Below, one piece after another: positions 1 to 10,377 of a stretch of DNA of 12,506 bases. The position numbers and the translations under genes are program-made. The notes below the pieces were generated by a model, which was not told the DNA's origin, made no database searches, and saw only the letters and a list, made by a program, of their open reading frames with translations. Numbering within the stretch: the stretch's first letter is position 1; each line of letters opens with the position of its first letter. Source of the stretch: Dinochytrium kinnereticum (taxonomy: Eukaryota; Chytridiomycota; Chytridiomycetes; Chytridiales; Chytridiaceae); assembly GCA_027604005.1 (NCBI GenBank), contig JADGJT010000427.1, positions 4,726 to 17,231 on the forward strand, read 5' to 3'.

Positions 1-3000
1 GAGCGCTTCGTTGCCAATGTTGAATCCCAAATCCTTTCTTGGGGCCTGGGAGAAGGAAGTTTTCTTAAAGAACGTAGTCATCCCGCTACTCTAGGTGGAT
101 GTATGGAAATAGAGACGATTTTTTACGGCTCTAGAGCCTTTTTGCTGGAATATTACGTCGCGGATCTTAAGGATTCCACAGCCTCCGCCACAATATCTTC
201 CGCAAAGGATAATGATATGGAGGGAAGACGCGCAAACTCATGGAAAAATATCTGGCTGAAAAGTCGAGAGTCTTTTGTGAGAGATTGGGATTTCTTGCCT
301 ATTTGGGATGGAGAGCAGTAAGTTAAGCATTTCTTCTCCGCAATAACCACATTAGAAGAGCAGCTTTAGACACCGCTAAAGCGAAATATTTGAGCGAATC
401 AAGGCCAGATATTTCTTGTATCCATCGATGGATGGGACTGACGCATTTCCTCGCCCTTCGCCCTCTGACGCTGGATAAACCTGGGAAGGACGATGGGGAT
501 TCCTCAAGATCTTTCGCTGCAGACTTGATAAACTCTGGAAAAAATTCTCATTCAGTCGATCCTGGACAGCATAAGATGCTATTATCATCTTTTCAAGTAG
601 CGTTGCAGAATACTGGATGCTGCATACCAGCCTTTGTTCAACTTGGGCCCGCATGGAAAAGTATTTTTTCTGGAGTAGGATTTTTTCCGCTAGGGAAAGG
701 GTTCAACTTTGCGGGTGTTTCAACGTTACATCCTCATGGTACGGAAATGATTCTTACGGATGATTTCATTGAAATCGATGTGAACGGCGAGACTGGACAT
801 TCAAATTCATTCCTTTCTTATCGCTTTAAAACTTTTATATTCCATGAGGGATTTTCTTCTCATATCCAGATACAAATGCTCTCTCGCTTCTTTATGGCAC
901 GCATAAGCAGAGACCTATTCTCAGGTATTTATCCAAAGTGCCTCACAAAAAGAAGACTTAACATTACCTCAGAGCCCCCAGAATATCTAGAATCAAACAG
1001 TTTACTCCAAAATATTACTATTGCTGAATTAAGGTCATATAGGCTGCCATTTGGCGCAAAATCGGAATGGGATCGGAAAAACTTCACATCTCCTGGATCA
1101 AGAAATGACCGAATGGTCCCGATAGGATTTTCGGAAGATCCAGTAGCCTCACTCCAGCTTCATTGCTATTCTCCGACAGAGATGGCTATTTTTGACCCCC
1201 AGGGACAGGACTGGACCATTAGTGTTCGACACCGTCACGAATTTCATAAGCTCCCAATGCTGACCGAGTCCTTGAATGAGATCCTCAGAGACTGGCTACC
1301 ACAGTTAACAGATAGTGAAAGCAACTTATATGAGGATGAACCACAGAACGACAAGGTAGACACGCAAGATGGAGATGAGAGAATAGGAGGAGATAAACGC
1401 ATGTCTCGAATTGACTCTACTGATGGTGCGGCATTAAGAGCTCTGCAGATTGGGCGGAAAGCTGTTTTCAGTGCATTAGGGACCGATATCGACAACATTG
1501 ATCTTGCGCGAGATGTTGGAGTGATTGATATGCATGATATTCGAGATGGACTTTCAGCATTATTTATCGATAAACCTCTTGACTCTCGAGACGAAGGGGA
1601 CTCTGCCTTTCTTGACACTGTCATCTCAAGGATAAGAGGGTCGGTCTCTGTTCCCCGAAACTCATTCTTCTGGGTTTTATCTCGCCAAATTTTGGATTCA
1701 ATCTCACCTCTTGCGACTACTCGCCTAAAAACCAAATCCGATGGTTTCGCAAAAATGCTTTGGGCAGAGATAACTAAAGAACTTCGAAGTCGATGGGAGT
1801 CTGCGGATCTGATTCCTCTGGTTTTCTTCTCAGAAGCTGAACAATCATCTCATATCATCGATCTACGTCATAGTATCCTCTATCAAAAGCTTTACATGCT
1901 TAATTGCTGTATTGCGCGGAAGAAACTACCCTTAATCAAGCGGGTAGTTACTGAGAGAGTAGGAGAAGCAATACAGAACTCCCCTCAAGATAGTCATATA
2001 GCTCTAAGCAGAGAAGGCGGAAGAAAACGAGAGGGCGTCGTCTCATTGTTGTCCAATTTGGCATCACAGACAATTAACGATATGAGTTCCGGGTTTTTAC
2101 CTGACTTAGGATTGAAGAGCAGGAATTTGAGGGAAGGGGCTGGAACGCTACTAGAGAATATCTTTGACCGTCTCACATCCGACGAAGCGCTACCAGCTGG
2201 ATCGCTGCCAGACGCTCCCTTGTCTGGTAAAGGTGTTAGAATCCCGCCTCCTGGATTACAAGCTACAAATGGTGTTGGGAGTTGGAGTTCCGACCGTTCC
2301 TGGGAATTATATGCGGACCATGCCGACTCAAAGAAGCAAGATGTTACTGCCCGGACCATTCATAATGCCGAAGTGAGCGAAGGCTCCCCCGCGAAATCCC
2401 ATGAGATTTTTTTTGATACTATTGAGCGAGAAAGTGAATTGTCGGATGTTATTCGAAAGCCTTCGGTCAACGATCGATTGAGTGCGATATCTTCTGGCCG
2501 ATACGAAAGCAATACATCTGCGTCACAGATCATGATAGAGTCGTTTATAGAACTGGGCTCTGACCTGATTCCAGGTGACTTAAAGTTCGATCATGGCGAA
2601 TTACAGACTCTCCCTCCGACAGAAGAAACGGAGGAGGATTTGGCAATTGTGGAACCTGAAGGCGCTGCTGAGGAAGATTCCGGTCTAAATCTTATAAATG
2701 GAGAACCTTTGCGAATTCCGTACCTCCAGGTATGAATTGAACATTAACTACATAATTTAAACGTCAAAAGGAGCCTTGCTTAATGACGGAGGACATGATC
2801 ATAGAACAAGAGCAGATTTTCGAAAAGCTAGGAACGTCTGCGGAGGCAACAAAAATTCGAGCACGGATGCAATGTGCGCAGCTGAAGTCAGGTTTGAAAG
2901 TTTAACAATTTTTCTTGTTTTAAGTGTCATAGATATGGAGGCATTTAAAGCCGCGAACCCTCGGTGTACCCTTGCAGATTTTGTTAGATGGCATTCCCCA

Positions 3001-3852
3001 AGAGATTGGTTAGAAGATTCTAAAGGTGGGGGCCGACTTAGCTTAAGGATGCAGGAGCCGGGAAACCTCTGGGAAGAGATATGGAAGGTAACCTTATAAT
3101 TCATGCCATTATGACTTAAGTTGACCTTCGGATTGTAGGCTTCTCAAAGGATTCCCGCGAAACGTCAAAAACCATTATTTAACATTGAGACGGAAGCCGA
3201 AAAGGCTCTGTTCTATTTTGAAACACTGCCAATTGCTGAATTATTGTCCATGTATTTTTCTTGATCTGTCTACTTTCTAACTTAGTGCGAAGGCTTATCC
3301 CCGTTATTTTCCTTGTGGCTTTCCATGATCTATCATCGCATCCACTTATCCCGAAAATTCCATCTGTGGCAAAGGAGGTGAACTATTTGGGTAATGAGAT
3401 CAGCAAATATTCTTGGACTCGACTTGAGTAAGTTCCGTCTTCTGCCATAATTGTCTAATTTTCTAGGTCTGGCTCGTTATCAGAGTTACTTAACTATATG
3501 TCCAAAGCTGAACGCAGTCTAAGTCTTTCAATATCCCTATCAAAGAAACTTCCGCTTCAATACGATCTGATTAGTTGCATTGTTAAGAATGGATCAAGCA
3601 AAGCAAACAAACTTTCCGAAAGAGATACGGTACTGGAGTTGATTAGCGAAGGTATGCAATTCTTTATTTGTTGTTTCAACTGATATAATTGCAGTATCGC
3701 CTACCAAGTCTCCAATACCCGACTCCCTCGAATATGTTTTCCGTTGCATATTAAAAGTAAAGGAGAAGAAATTGGGGCAAAGAATGTATGCTTTGGTGAA
3801 GTCAGGCGAAACAAGGGTAACGACCACATTGGTCGATCGCAAATGTATATAA
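1..3852 (+). CDS. RAB3GAP1: Rab3 GTPase-activating protein catalytic subunit (RAB3GAP1 family), 5'-partial
   Basis: Exons 1-317, 356-2729, 2771-2891, 2933-3087, 3139-3251, 3293-3427, 3467-3651 and 3695-3852 join in frame with matching phases into 1185 residues. The open frame runs off base 1, so a short N-terminus is missing. In animals the family is the catalytic half of Rab3GAP, acting on Rab3 and, with Rab3GAP2, as a Rab18 exchange factor. Family landmarks seen in order: a WERF-like start (ERFVANVE), NTGCCIPAFVQLGPAWK, LYMLNCCIARKK (about residues 618-629), an acidic HEIFFDTIERE patch, NGEPLRIPYLQ, MTEDMIIEQEQIFEKLGTS, then FKAANPRCTLADFVRWHSPRD. The last motif holds the Arg (codon 2986-2988, window residue 956) matching the human catalytic arginine, which I recall as Arg728. 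The C-terminus has EYVFRC and QRMYAL. The human protein is about 981 residues; the excess lies in linkers around residues 330-350 and 630-880. Family assignment is firm; the RAB3GAP1 symbol is by homology. Confidence 0.93.
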
Positions 3853-3882
3853 TGTAAAAATAAAGTATTTGATCTGCTGTCT
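3853..3882. terminator. Convergent 3' junction of RAB3GAP1 and SPT3
   Basis: Only 30 bp separate the two stop codons (TAA at 3850-3852 plus, TGA at 3885-3883 minus). A plus-strand AATAAA lies at 3859-3864, directly after the RAB3GAP1 stop, and could be its poly(A) signal. No AATAAA is visible on the minus strand here. Any 3' UTR of normal length must run into the opposing coding sequence. Confidence 0.5.
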
Positions 3883-5086
3883 TCAAAAGAATGTGAGGGG
3901 GTTACGAGAAAGTCCTCCCCGAAAGTTATTCATGCTGAAGTTGTTTGCCTGGAGCCTTCTGAAGGCCTCCAATATATGCGCCGGCTGAAGTGGTGTCTGT
4001 TCAAAAGTATTTCGACCAAACAAGTAGTTTTGATTGCTGCATATAGTTTCGTAGCTGCTGTTTTTGACCTCCTTGTCTCTTTCATCCCAGACCTTCTTCA
4101 CACTTAAGGCTGTTTCTGTCAACTTCGCCACGGATTCACAGGCAAGGAAACCCAGAATATCGACAACGTCTCCGTTAGGCTTATTGTTTTTATATAGCCT
4201 TAATTTGGTTGTTAGCTTTGGGCGTAAGTACTCCGCTTACACTGCCATATTTGTCCAATCCCTGAACCGTTTGCTTTTCTTAAAAGTGAACGACGCCTGA
4301 CGACAATCGGAATAATACATGTATTCTTCCTTCGTCATAGTTCGAGTGACTTCATCAGCAACCTGAGGTATTTAAGAGATAGAAGTAGGATATGATCATA
4401 CCCTAAGCCTATTAATTTGATCTTCGTACGCCTGTTGCTCATCTTCATCGTCTTCATCGTCGGCTTCATCGTCACTGAGGACACCAGAGTAATTACTAAG
4501 CAAATCCCAGGAAAACTTCACTTTCAGTCTCGTGGCCTTAGCTTTTGGCTCTGCGGACATATAAGTGATTATACAGAAATATCGGGCTTCTAGAAACATG
4601 CGCCTTACCGTTATCTTCCACTGCGAGACTTTCATCCATGTCAGCTGCTTCCGTGCCATTACCTTTATCCTTTACTCTTCTTACTTCTTTCCAGCTCAGA
4701 AAGTTTCTCAGCCGGTTTGTTTTTTTCCGATCGTGTCGAATTAGGAAGATGAGGTCTTCAGCACCGAGGTGCTTTGAGCCTCTCTTTTGAGCTTGAGCAA
4801 CCGATTGGACAATCTATATATTCCTTTAGCTATTATATTGCTTACGTTGAAACCGACAAATTCTGTTATCTGAGCCCGAGTTATCTCTTCAACCAGCTCT
4901 GATGTTTCATCCAAAGGTTCTGCAACTTCGCCAAAGACAAACATCATCTGCTGAATCTATACATAATAAACACCTATGTATGGAACTAGAATAACCTCCG
5001 ATTGGTATAGCAGCTGCCTCTGAAGCGAATGTAAGTGGCGAATGGCGATGAAGGCACAGTCAAACCTCCTTCTTCTTGGACATCAT
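3883..5086 (-). CDS. SPT3: Spt3, TBP-binding subunit of the SAGA complex
   Basis: Minus-strand exons 5086-5066, 5019-4996, 4956-4858, 4813-4609, 4550-4402, 4362-4241 and 4198-3883 give 311 residues (yeast Spt3 is 337). Spt3 is a nuclear SAGA subunit with two histone folds that helps deliver TBP to promoters. Fold 1: SEIQQMMFVFGE (about 14-25), then KRGSKHLGAEDLIFLIRHD (58-76) and LRNFLSWKEVRR. An acidic run of Asp and Glu sits at about 142-154. Next come MTKEEYMYYSDCRQASF (175-191), KRFRDW and KPNGDVVDILGFL. Fold 2 contains LTETAL, and the end is NNFRGGLSRNP; the order matches yeast throughout. An in-frame TGA upstream with no ATG before 5086 fixes the start; the second ATG at 5083 is the alternative. 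The donor of intron 3 is uncertain: GTCGGT at 4857 restores family spacing, while the better consensus GTAAGC at 4845 would add VGFN. The penultimate ORF appears to stop at TAA inside the intron 4240-4199, which has a GCTAAC branch site. Confidence 0.93.
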
Positions 5087-5147
5087 GAAGTCAGGTATTC
5101 GACAGGTTGAATTTCACTTGGAATTGTCGCCAGCCTTAGTTAACTGA
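5087..5147. promoter_or_regulatory. 61-bp bidirectional promoter between SPT3 and the RING-PHD gene
   Basis: The two ATGs (5086 minus, 5148 plus) are 61 bp apart. All 5' leader and core promoter signals must lie here or inside the opposing first exons. I see no TATA box. A GTTAAC palindrome is at about 5139-5144. The assignment is from gene orientation only. Confidence 0.5.
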
Positions 5148-6706
5148 ATGGAGCTGGAGTCGTTGGAGCTAGACGATTGCGGTAAGCACCTGAACTACCT
5201 TTACTGAACTGATAACCATATCTAGCGATATGCTTGATGAAGATAGAACCATTTTCTGTCGGCGAAGAAGAACTAGGTGTGCTCAAATGTGATAATGTGC
5301 CGCACACGTTCCACCTTCAGGTTTGCCCACACAACAACCTCATGATTCTCATTGCTACTAGTGCCTTCTGAAGTGGAAAGAAGTTGAGACCTCTTGCCCA
5401 AAGGATCGAATTGAGTTTAGTTATATAGATGTTGTTCAAGACATTGGCGCCGTCCCCATTCGTCGAATACAAGTAGACCAAAAGACGGCGGCTGACGAGG
5501 ACGTAACAGAAGTTGAAGAGGAGACTATATGTATAATTTGTTCAAGTTCGGGGCAGGAAGAAGCCATGTTATTATGTGATGCTTGCGATCAAGGCTATCA
5601 TCTGTTCTGCGTCGGATTGGATGCTATACCGATAGGAGATTGGTTTTGCTTTATGTGCGCAGACCACGTAAGCGGGCATTCATCCCAAGTGCCGGCAGTA
5701 GTTTCAACACAGGCAAGAACTCTGGGAAGTGTACGGGCAACCCGAGCAAATCCCTCTGCCGGTTCCGGTGGACAGTCGGCTGCACCTCCCAGAAGACGGA
5801 GAAGGACAAACCGGAGCAGTATAATGATGGCTATTCGACACGAGATGGCTGCAACGCGGAGACAAAGAAACATGGAGATGCGTCTGTACCAGAGATCTGG
5901 GTCTTCGAAAAGATACTTGTCACCGAATCGCGCATCTGAGCTAGTGGCATCTCCTGCAATACAAACTACATATGCTGTGGCTCCCGCCCGAAATAGTGAA
6001 ATACCAGCAAGGGTGAAAAAAAGAACAATCGATGAGGTTGAGAAGTCTGAAGAGGATCCTTTTCGTGACATCTGGCGGCAATTCGACTCCTGCAGGAGAA
6101 CCGTATCGCAGCTTAAAGTGGACAGTGCTCCACATGCAATTCATGTACAGTCAGGACCAAGCTCGAATGTATATATCAGCAGTACCCAAAATCACCGTCT
6201 CACTTCAGCTGCGAAATCAGAAATCGAAGCGACCGTCAAGACGAATCTAACCGTGCCGAGTCATATAACCAATTATGAGATACAGTCAGGAGGCAAAGGA
6301 AAAGAAAGGCTGCAACAGGATTCAACTGAACAGCGGAAGATTGATATATCTACACCGTCCGATAAAGGCAACATACGACTGAACATTGATCGAAAAAATG
6401 AGAGATCTCCTGCACATTTTAGTAAGTCGGAAGTATTCCCGTTCGTTAAGGGACAGCTCGACCTTTTTTGGAAAAGCGAGAGGAATGTTTACATTAAGGA
6501 TGCTGTCGCGTATAAGGCTATGGCTAAGGCTGTTACTGATGCCGTCTTCAGTAAGATCAAGGTGAGCTTACGATATATGCTAGACAATTTATTTACTCTG
6601 ATGTCTATCTTATCTGTAGGAGGCGCGGCTAAAGAAGGAAGATGTAGCCGCGATAAACGCACTGGTCAATCAGGAGATACAGCTAAATCTTGCGGAGAAA
6701 CCGTGA
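5148..6706 (+). CDS. RING and PHD finger protein with C-terminal SRI-like domain (PHRF1-like)
   Basis: Exons 5148-5181, 5226-5320, 5362-6561 and 6620-6706 give 471 residues. The codon before the ATG is an in-frame TGA, which fixes the start. RING: C11-x2-C14, C33, H38, H41, C44, C55-P-K-D58; Asp58 sits in the last ligand position, as in the CPxDR motif of human PHRF1 and SCAF11. PHD: C100-x2-C103, C115-x2-C118, H123-x2-C126, W137, C139-x2-C142. A basic Arg run follows at about 187-215, then a long Ser-rich low-complexity linker. The C-terminus (about 400-471, with [19 protein letters not shown]) resembles the PHRF1/SCAF SRI-like domain, which contacts the RNA polymerase II CTD. Inferred role: nuclear E3 ubiquitin ligase linking histone-tail reading to polymerase II. 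Yeast Asr1 is a smaller RING-PHD relative. Both N-terminal zinc fingers are split by introns, and splicing is needed to complete the RING. Domain calls are firm; orthology with PHRF1 is likely. Confidence 0.88.
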
Positions 6707-6753
6707 TGGGATTGTAAAAAAAGTACGACAGCATCAACTGGATAGACCGAGCC
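6707..6753. terminator. Convergent 3' junction of RING-PHD gene and HECT ligase gene
   Basis: There are 47 bp between TGA at 6704-6706 (plus) and TAG at 6756-6754 (minus). No AATAAA is visible on either strand. An A tract occurs at about 6716-6722. The 3' UTRs must overlap the opposing genes. Confidence 0.4.
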
Positions 6754-9700
6754 CTAAGAAAGCTCAAAACCACTGGCCGACTTGATAGCCAAGGTTAATT
6801 TTGCTTTCAGGGTCGACTTTTTGCTATATGCAGGCAGTTTTAAAAGGTTGAAGCACGTCGCCGCCGTCGGTAGCCTAGATGCATCCTTGCTCAATTTCAA
6901 AAATGAGCCAAGGGCCCGTAATGGGCTAACCGCATCAGGATCGTCGGAGGCGCCACCTTCCACAAATCGTATCGTAAAGGGAGGGTCTAGATACTGGAAG
7001 CCCCCAACCGGAGGGCTCGAGCATGATGTAACAAACTTGAGGAAAGCTCGCTAAGAGATTAGTGAGGCGTTATCCATGTAAAATATGTATACCCTTTCAG
7101 AAACTTCGAAATCTTGAATAATCTGAGATAACTTAAATCGTGAAACAAAGGCATGTGAATGTTTACCTGCCACAGGGATCTGATTGTGGGGTGAGCATCA
7201 TAATATCCGCCTTCGTATCTACAGTAGGAACGCAGATCTTTAATATCAATGTCAATCGTATCCCCCGACATTAGACGCTTTAATTCGGTTGGAGAAAAAA
7301 TATGTAGGTATTGCTCAGGGATCATGGATCGGAAGCCTCCTATTAGCGCTCTGAACTGATCCTTGCATTCTTGATTTACTATAAGGAATTTAGAAAAATG
7401 CGAGCAAGAAACGATTACATTTATAATCGCTTACGAGGTGTATGTACTCGTATTTGTTATCATTTGTAACTTCCTGGTTTGTTAGAAGACGATTAAAGGC
7501 ATTACCCTACTATATTGCGGCCGCCAGGCTTGATCTCTAAGCTCACGTTAATGGACAATCTTTAGGAAAACCAATAAAAGACTGTAGAGGGTCATACCTT
7601 TGCTCTGAATCTCTCCAAACACATCTGAATCGACTGTAAAACTCAGACCCAAATCCTCTGCGTCCCCATTGTAATGCTTCAAAAAGAGCATATTTTTGTA
7701 CAATTGCGCATCTAGCGACGGCAAATCTTCCTAAATGACATTAGGAATTCACCGAGAATATTAGCTCACCAAAAATGTCATTTTCCCCAACATCTTTGCG
7801 TAAATAAAGGTGGCGAAAGGAATATCTATGACAATACCCTCTAATAGTGCCTTCCCTAACATCTTTCCGATGAAATCAAATAAGTAGAGATGCTCTTCAT
7901 GTATGGAAGATGTTAGCGATGGGATGCAATTCCCATCGGGCGTGACTCGAAACAGGTTAAAGTCCGTCGCAAAAGCACGCTTGCAAATATCCTTTTATGG
8001 GATTAGGTAAACTTGTAGATTGTAATCTCTTTACCTCAAGAAACTCTTTAAAGACACCATTCTGATCAATACCTGCCTCTGGCAATCCATATTGATTAAC
8101 AAACTTAACGCGAATGATTGCTTTGAGTCTTGAAGCAGCAACTCCGCGAAGCTGTGCAAAACCATCTTCCAATACCTAAAAAAAAAAGTTACAGCCCATT
8201 CGCCGTGGAATCTTACTCTTGTTCGGTTTATTGTGACTGTAATGCCGCTATTGGTCCGAGAGGACGCCTCCGAACTTACAAATGACCGAAAGATTTCAAC
8301 TAAACAGGTCAAAAGAAAGCCATATATGAAACATACCTCGTGCTGAGAAAGGAATCGTATGAGGAATATGTTCTAACACACTTAGAGCTTCAGGCTTTCC
8401 TGCGAGAACTTCCTTTTGGAAAGAGGACTTTTGTGCCTCTTTCTTGATCCAATTGAGCCCGTCAGATCCAAATGCTCGCCTTTCGTTTTTATCGTACAGC
8501 AAACTTAGCAACTTTTTTGAAGACTCTGCTATCGCAAGCCTTTGATTCGACCCCTTCTCCGACTGCGTGACGCTAGTCCGATACACAGAAAAGCAAAAGT
8601 TGTTCAAAAGCACACATATGGCAGATAAGTCTTTCAGAGAAAAGGGGTTTTGCCTCTCATAAAGATCTTCGTCATCCAACGTTAGGAACAAGACCGAGCA
8701 AATTTCACAAAAGAGTTGAAGTACGTCTAAGAGCTCAGGGTCACGTGAGTGGACCTCAAGATACGCAGTGTGGTTTGCACATATAAGCCTCCAAATCTGC
8801 GATATCAGACCTGGGGTCCAGCCTAAGACATTCAGAATATGAAGACGCATGGTCTGGAATGCTCGACATAAGTTTAAAAAGAAGCGCGAGAGTAGGATCG
8901 CACCACTCTCGATGTGCAGGGGGTATGGATTTTTGACTGCTTGGGTTCGTTGGGGGTTAATAAGGCCAAAAAGGCTCGTCTTATTCTCAAGAAGCGCGGA
9001 AACAGTATCCGGAATTGAATGATCGAGAAGTTCTGAAAATGCAGACTGAATGAACTTAACGTTGCGAAGATAATTGATGTTATCCGTCAAGAGTGGGTAG
9101 AACTCATTCGGGATCCCCAAGGAAGGTCCACTGTACCTAGAAATATCAGTAAGGACGGCTTAAGGAGGTATACCATTGAAAGATTGGGTGATATTTGCAC
9201 TTATTTGTAGCAGACGTGGCGATAAACGCATTGCATTCATCGAATGTCCTCGACAGTATCCAAATAAGAGTTTGCAGGTCCTTTTTTGAAACAGGTTCTT
9301 TATTTTCAGTGGTCATGAACTTAAATAGAACTGTCACGTTAGCGGCAAAGCAAAGAGCACGTTCGCCTGGAAGACTATCTAAGACAGACCGTAGGAAGCG
9401 TTGGTTCGAACGAAGTAGAGAGGTAACAGAGATAAGATCCAGATTCTTCACCAAGCTATCGAGGCCATTGCGGTCCAGAACTACACTTAGGAACGGAAGA
9501 GAGAGAATGCTAACGAGAAAGAGAGAGAGATAGGCTTCTTGAGCATCCGCGTTCCCGTCCTCTGCCTTTTCCAAACTAACTATCGATAAATGCAGAGCAG
9601 CCGTCAGCCAGACCAGACAGTTCTTCGACCGTTTCTCATCAGCCGCATCTCGAGTTTTTTGAAATCGCGTTCTTAAAATAACATAAACCCGGTGCTGCAT

Positions 9701-10377
9701 GGCACCTGCTACCAAAGGGAAAAGTCCACGGTCAATGACCGCCCTTCTGGACTGCAGGGCGACTTTCTGTCCTTTATCGGATTTGATCCATTTACGCACG
9801 TCCCACACAGTAATCAATAAGCGGAGCTCCGAACCGATCAGGTAAAGCCCATCTGAACCCGCAGAACTCTTCTTTGCAGATCCTTCGCATGATCTCTCTA
9901 AGCAAACCCATAGTAAGTCAGAAAACACTTTAGAAGCAGCCTGAAATCTCGGTCCTTCAAACAAAGCAGTCAAGCGCTTTAGCTCTTCTGTTTTAAGCAA
10001 CTGCTTGCAAAGAAAAGCTGCGAACGTTAGATCCACACAAAAAACGTAGCGAACTCACAGAGCCTGTCCACATGGGCATTTTTATCGGTCACATAGAAGC
10101 GAAGGAAAACTCCAATGCATTGAATGATGTCTCCTATCGTAGCAGGGCTATCATCCTGCCCTTGGTATCCCATCCAACTATCCCATTCATCTGCTATGGA
10201 CTGTTGCGTCTTCTTGCATACTCTGGCGTTTCGGTACCATGATTGAATCTTGAGTGAGGCTGCCGCTTTCTTTCCAGACTCTTCTTCCGCCTTCTTTTTG
10301 ACCTCACGCTCCTGCCTTTCCCTTCGAGCTCGCTGGGCAACCGTTTCCTTCTGTTGAGTGCCCACCTTGAAATCCAT
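6754..10377 (-). CDS. HECT-type E3 ubiquitin ligase, UBE3B/UBE3C/Hul5 family
   Basis: Twelve minus-strand exons (10377-10059, 10017-9174, 9136-8337, 8299-8217, 8175-8035, 7991-7770, 7730-7598, 7536-7511, 7473-7419, 7378-7167, 7122-7093, 7050-6754) join into 1053 residues; human UBE3B is 1068. An in-frame TAG lies upstream of the ATG. The N-terminus is a charged helix followed by an IQ motif (IQSWYRNAR, Ile44). A helical region reaches about residue 680, with HIPHTIPF near its end. The HECT domain (683-1053) begins VLEDGFAQL and contains [93 protein letters not shown] and [15 protein letters not shown], ending GFELS. The catalytic Cys is residue 1021 (codon 6855-6853). It forms a thioester with ubiquitin. 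Yeast Hul5 is proteasome-linked and extends ubiquitin chains. YSKKS plus FNLL resembles UBE3B; LGLSFTV and [11 protein letters not shown] resemble UBE3C. I leave the symbol blank. Confidence 0.93.
7474..7597 (-). other. 26-nt micro-exon flanked by two introns in the HECT domain
   Basis: Minus-strand exon 7536-7511 encodes the core of EIKPGGRNI. It lies between a 61-bp intron (7597-7537) and a 37-bp intron (7510-7474) with donor GTAGGG and a TCTAAC branch site. These are the only splice choices I found that restore residue-for-residue HECT spacing: GEIQSKEIKPGG aligns with human UBE3C GEAQVVELKFGG. A 30-nt exon (7122-7093) occurs further downstream in the same gene. Confidence 0.75.

Noticed and set aside
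1244..1735. 163-codon minus-strand open frame
   Set aside because: It lies wholly antisense to the conserved RAB3GAP1 exon and shows no recognisable motif; a shadow frame.
4199..4240. In-frame TAA that seems to truncate SPT3 after RDWTNMAV
   Set aside because: It lies inside a 42-bp intron with GTAAGC donor, GCTAAC branch and AG acceptor; splicing restores KPNGDVVDILGFL.
5598..6071. 157-codon minus-strand open frame
   Set aside because: Antisense to the PHD finger and linker; hydrophobic-looking residues arise from reverse reading of Arg- and Ser-rich codons.
6250..6420. Possible frameshift or pseudogene in the RING-PHD linker
   Set aside because: The frame is open for 1200 bp through exon 3; weak conservation there is normal for a disordered linker.
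8176..8216. Run of about ten A on the plus strand, possible poly(A) or retro-insertion mark
   Set aside because: It is the polypyrimidine tract of a 41-bp minus-strand intron directly before its AG acceptor.
9500..9535. GA-rich simple repeat on the plus strand
   Set aside because: It is coding on the minus strand (Leu/Ser-rich helix of the HECT ligase), short and imperfect; not a meaningful satellite.
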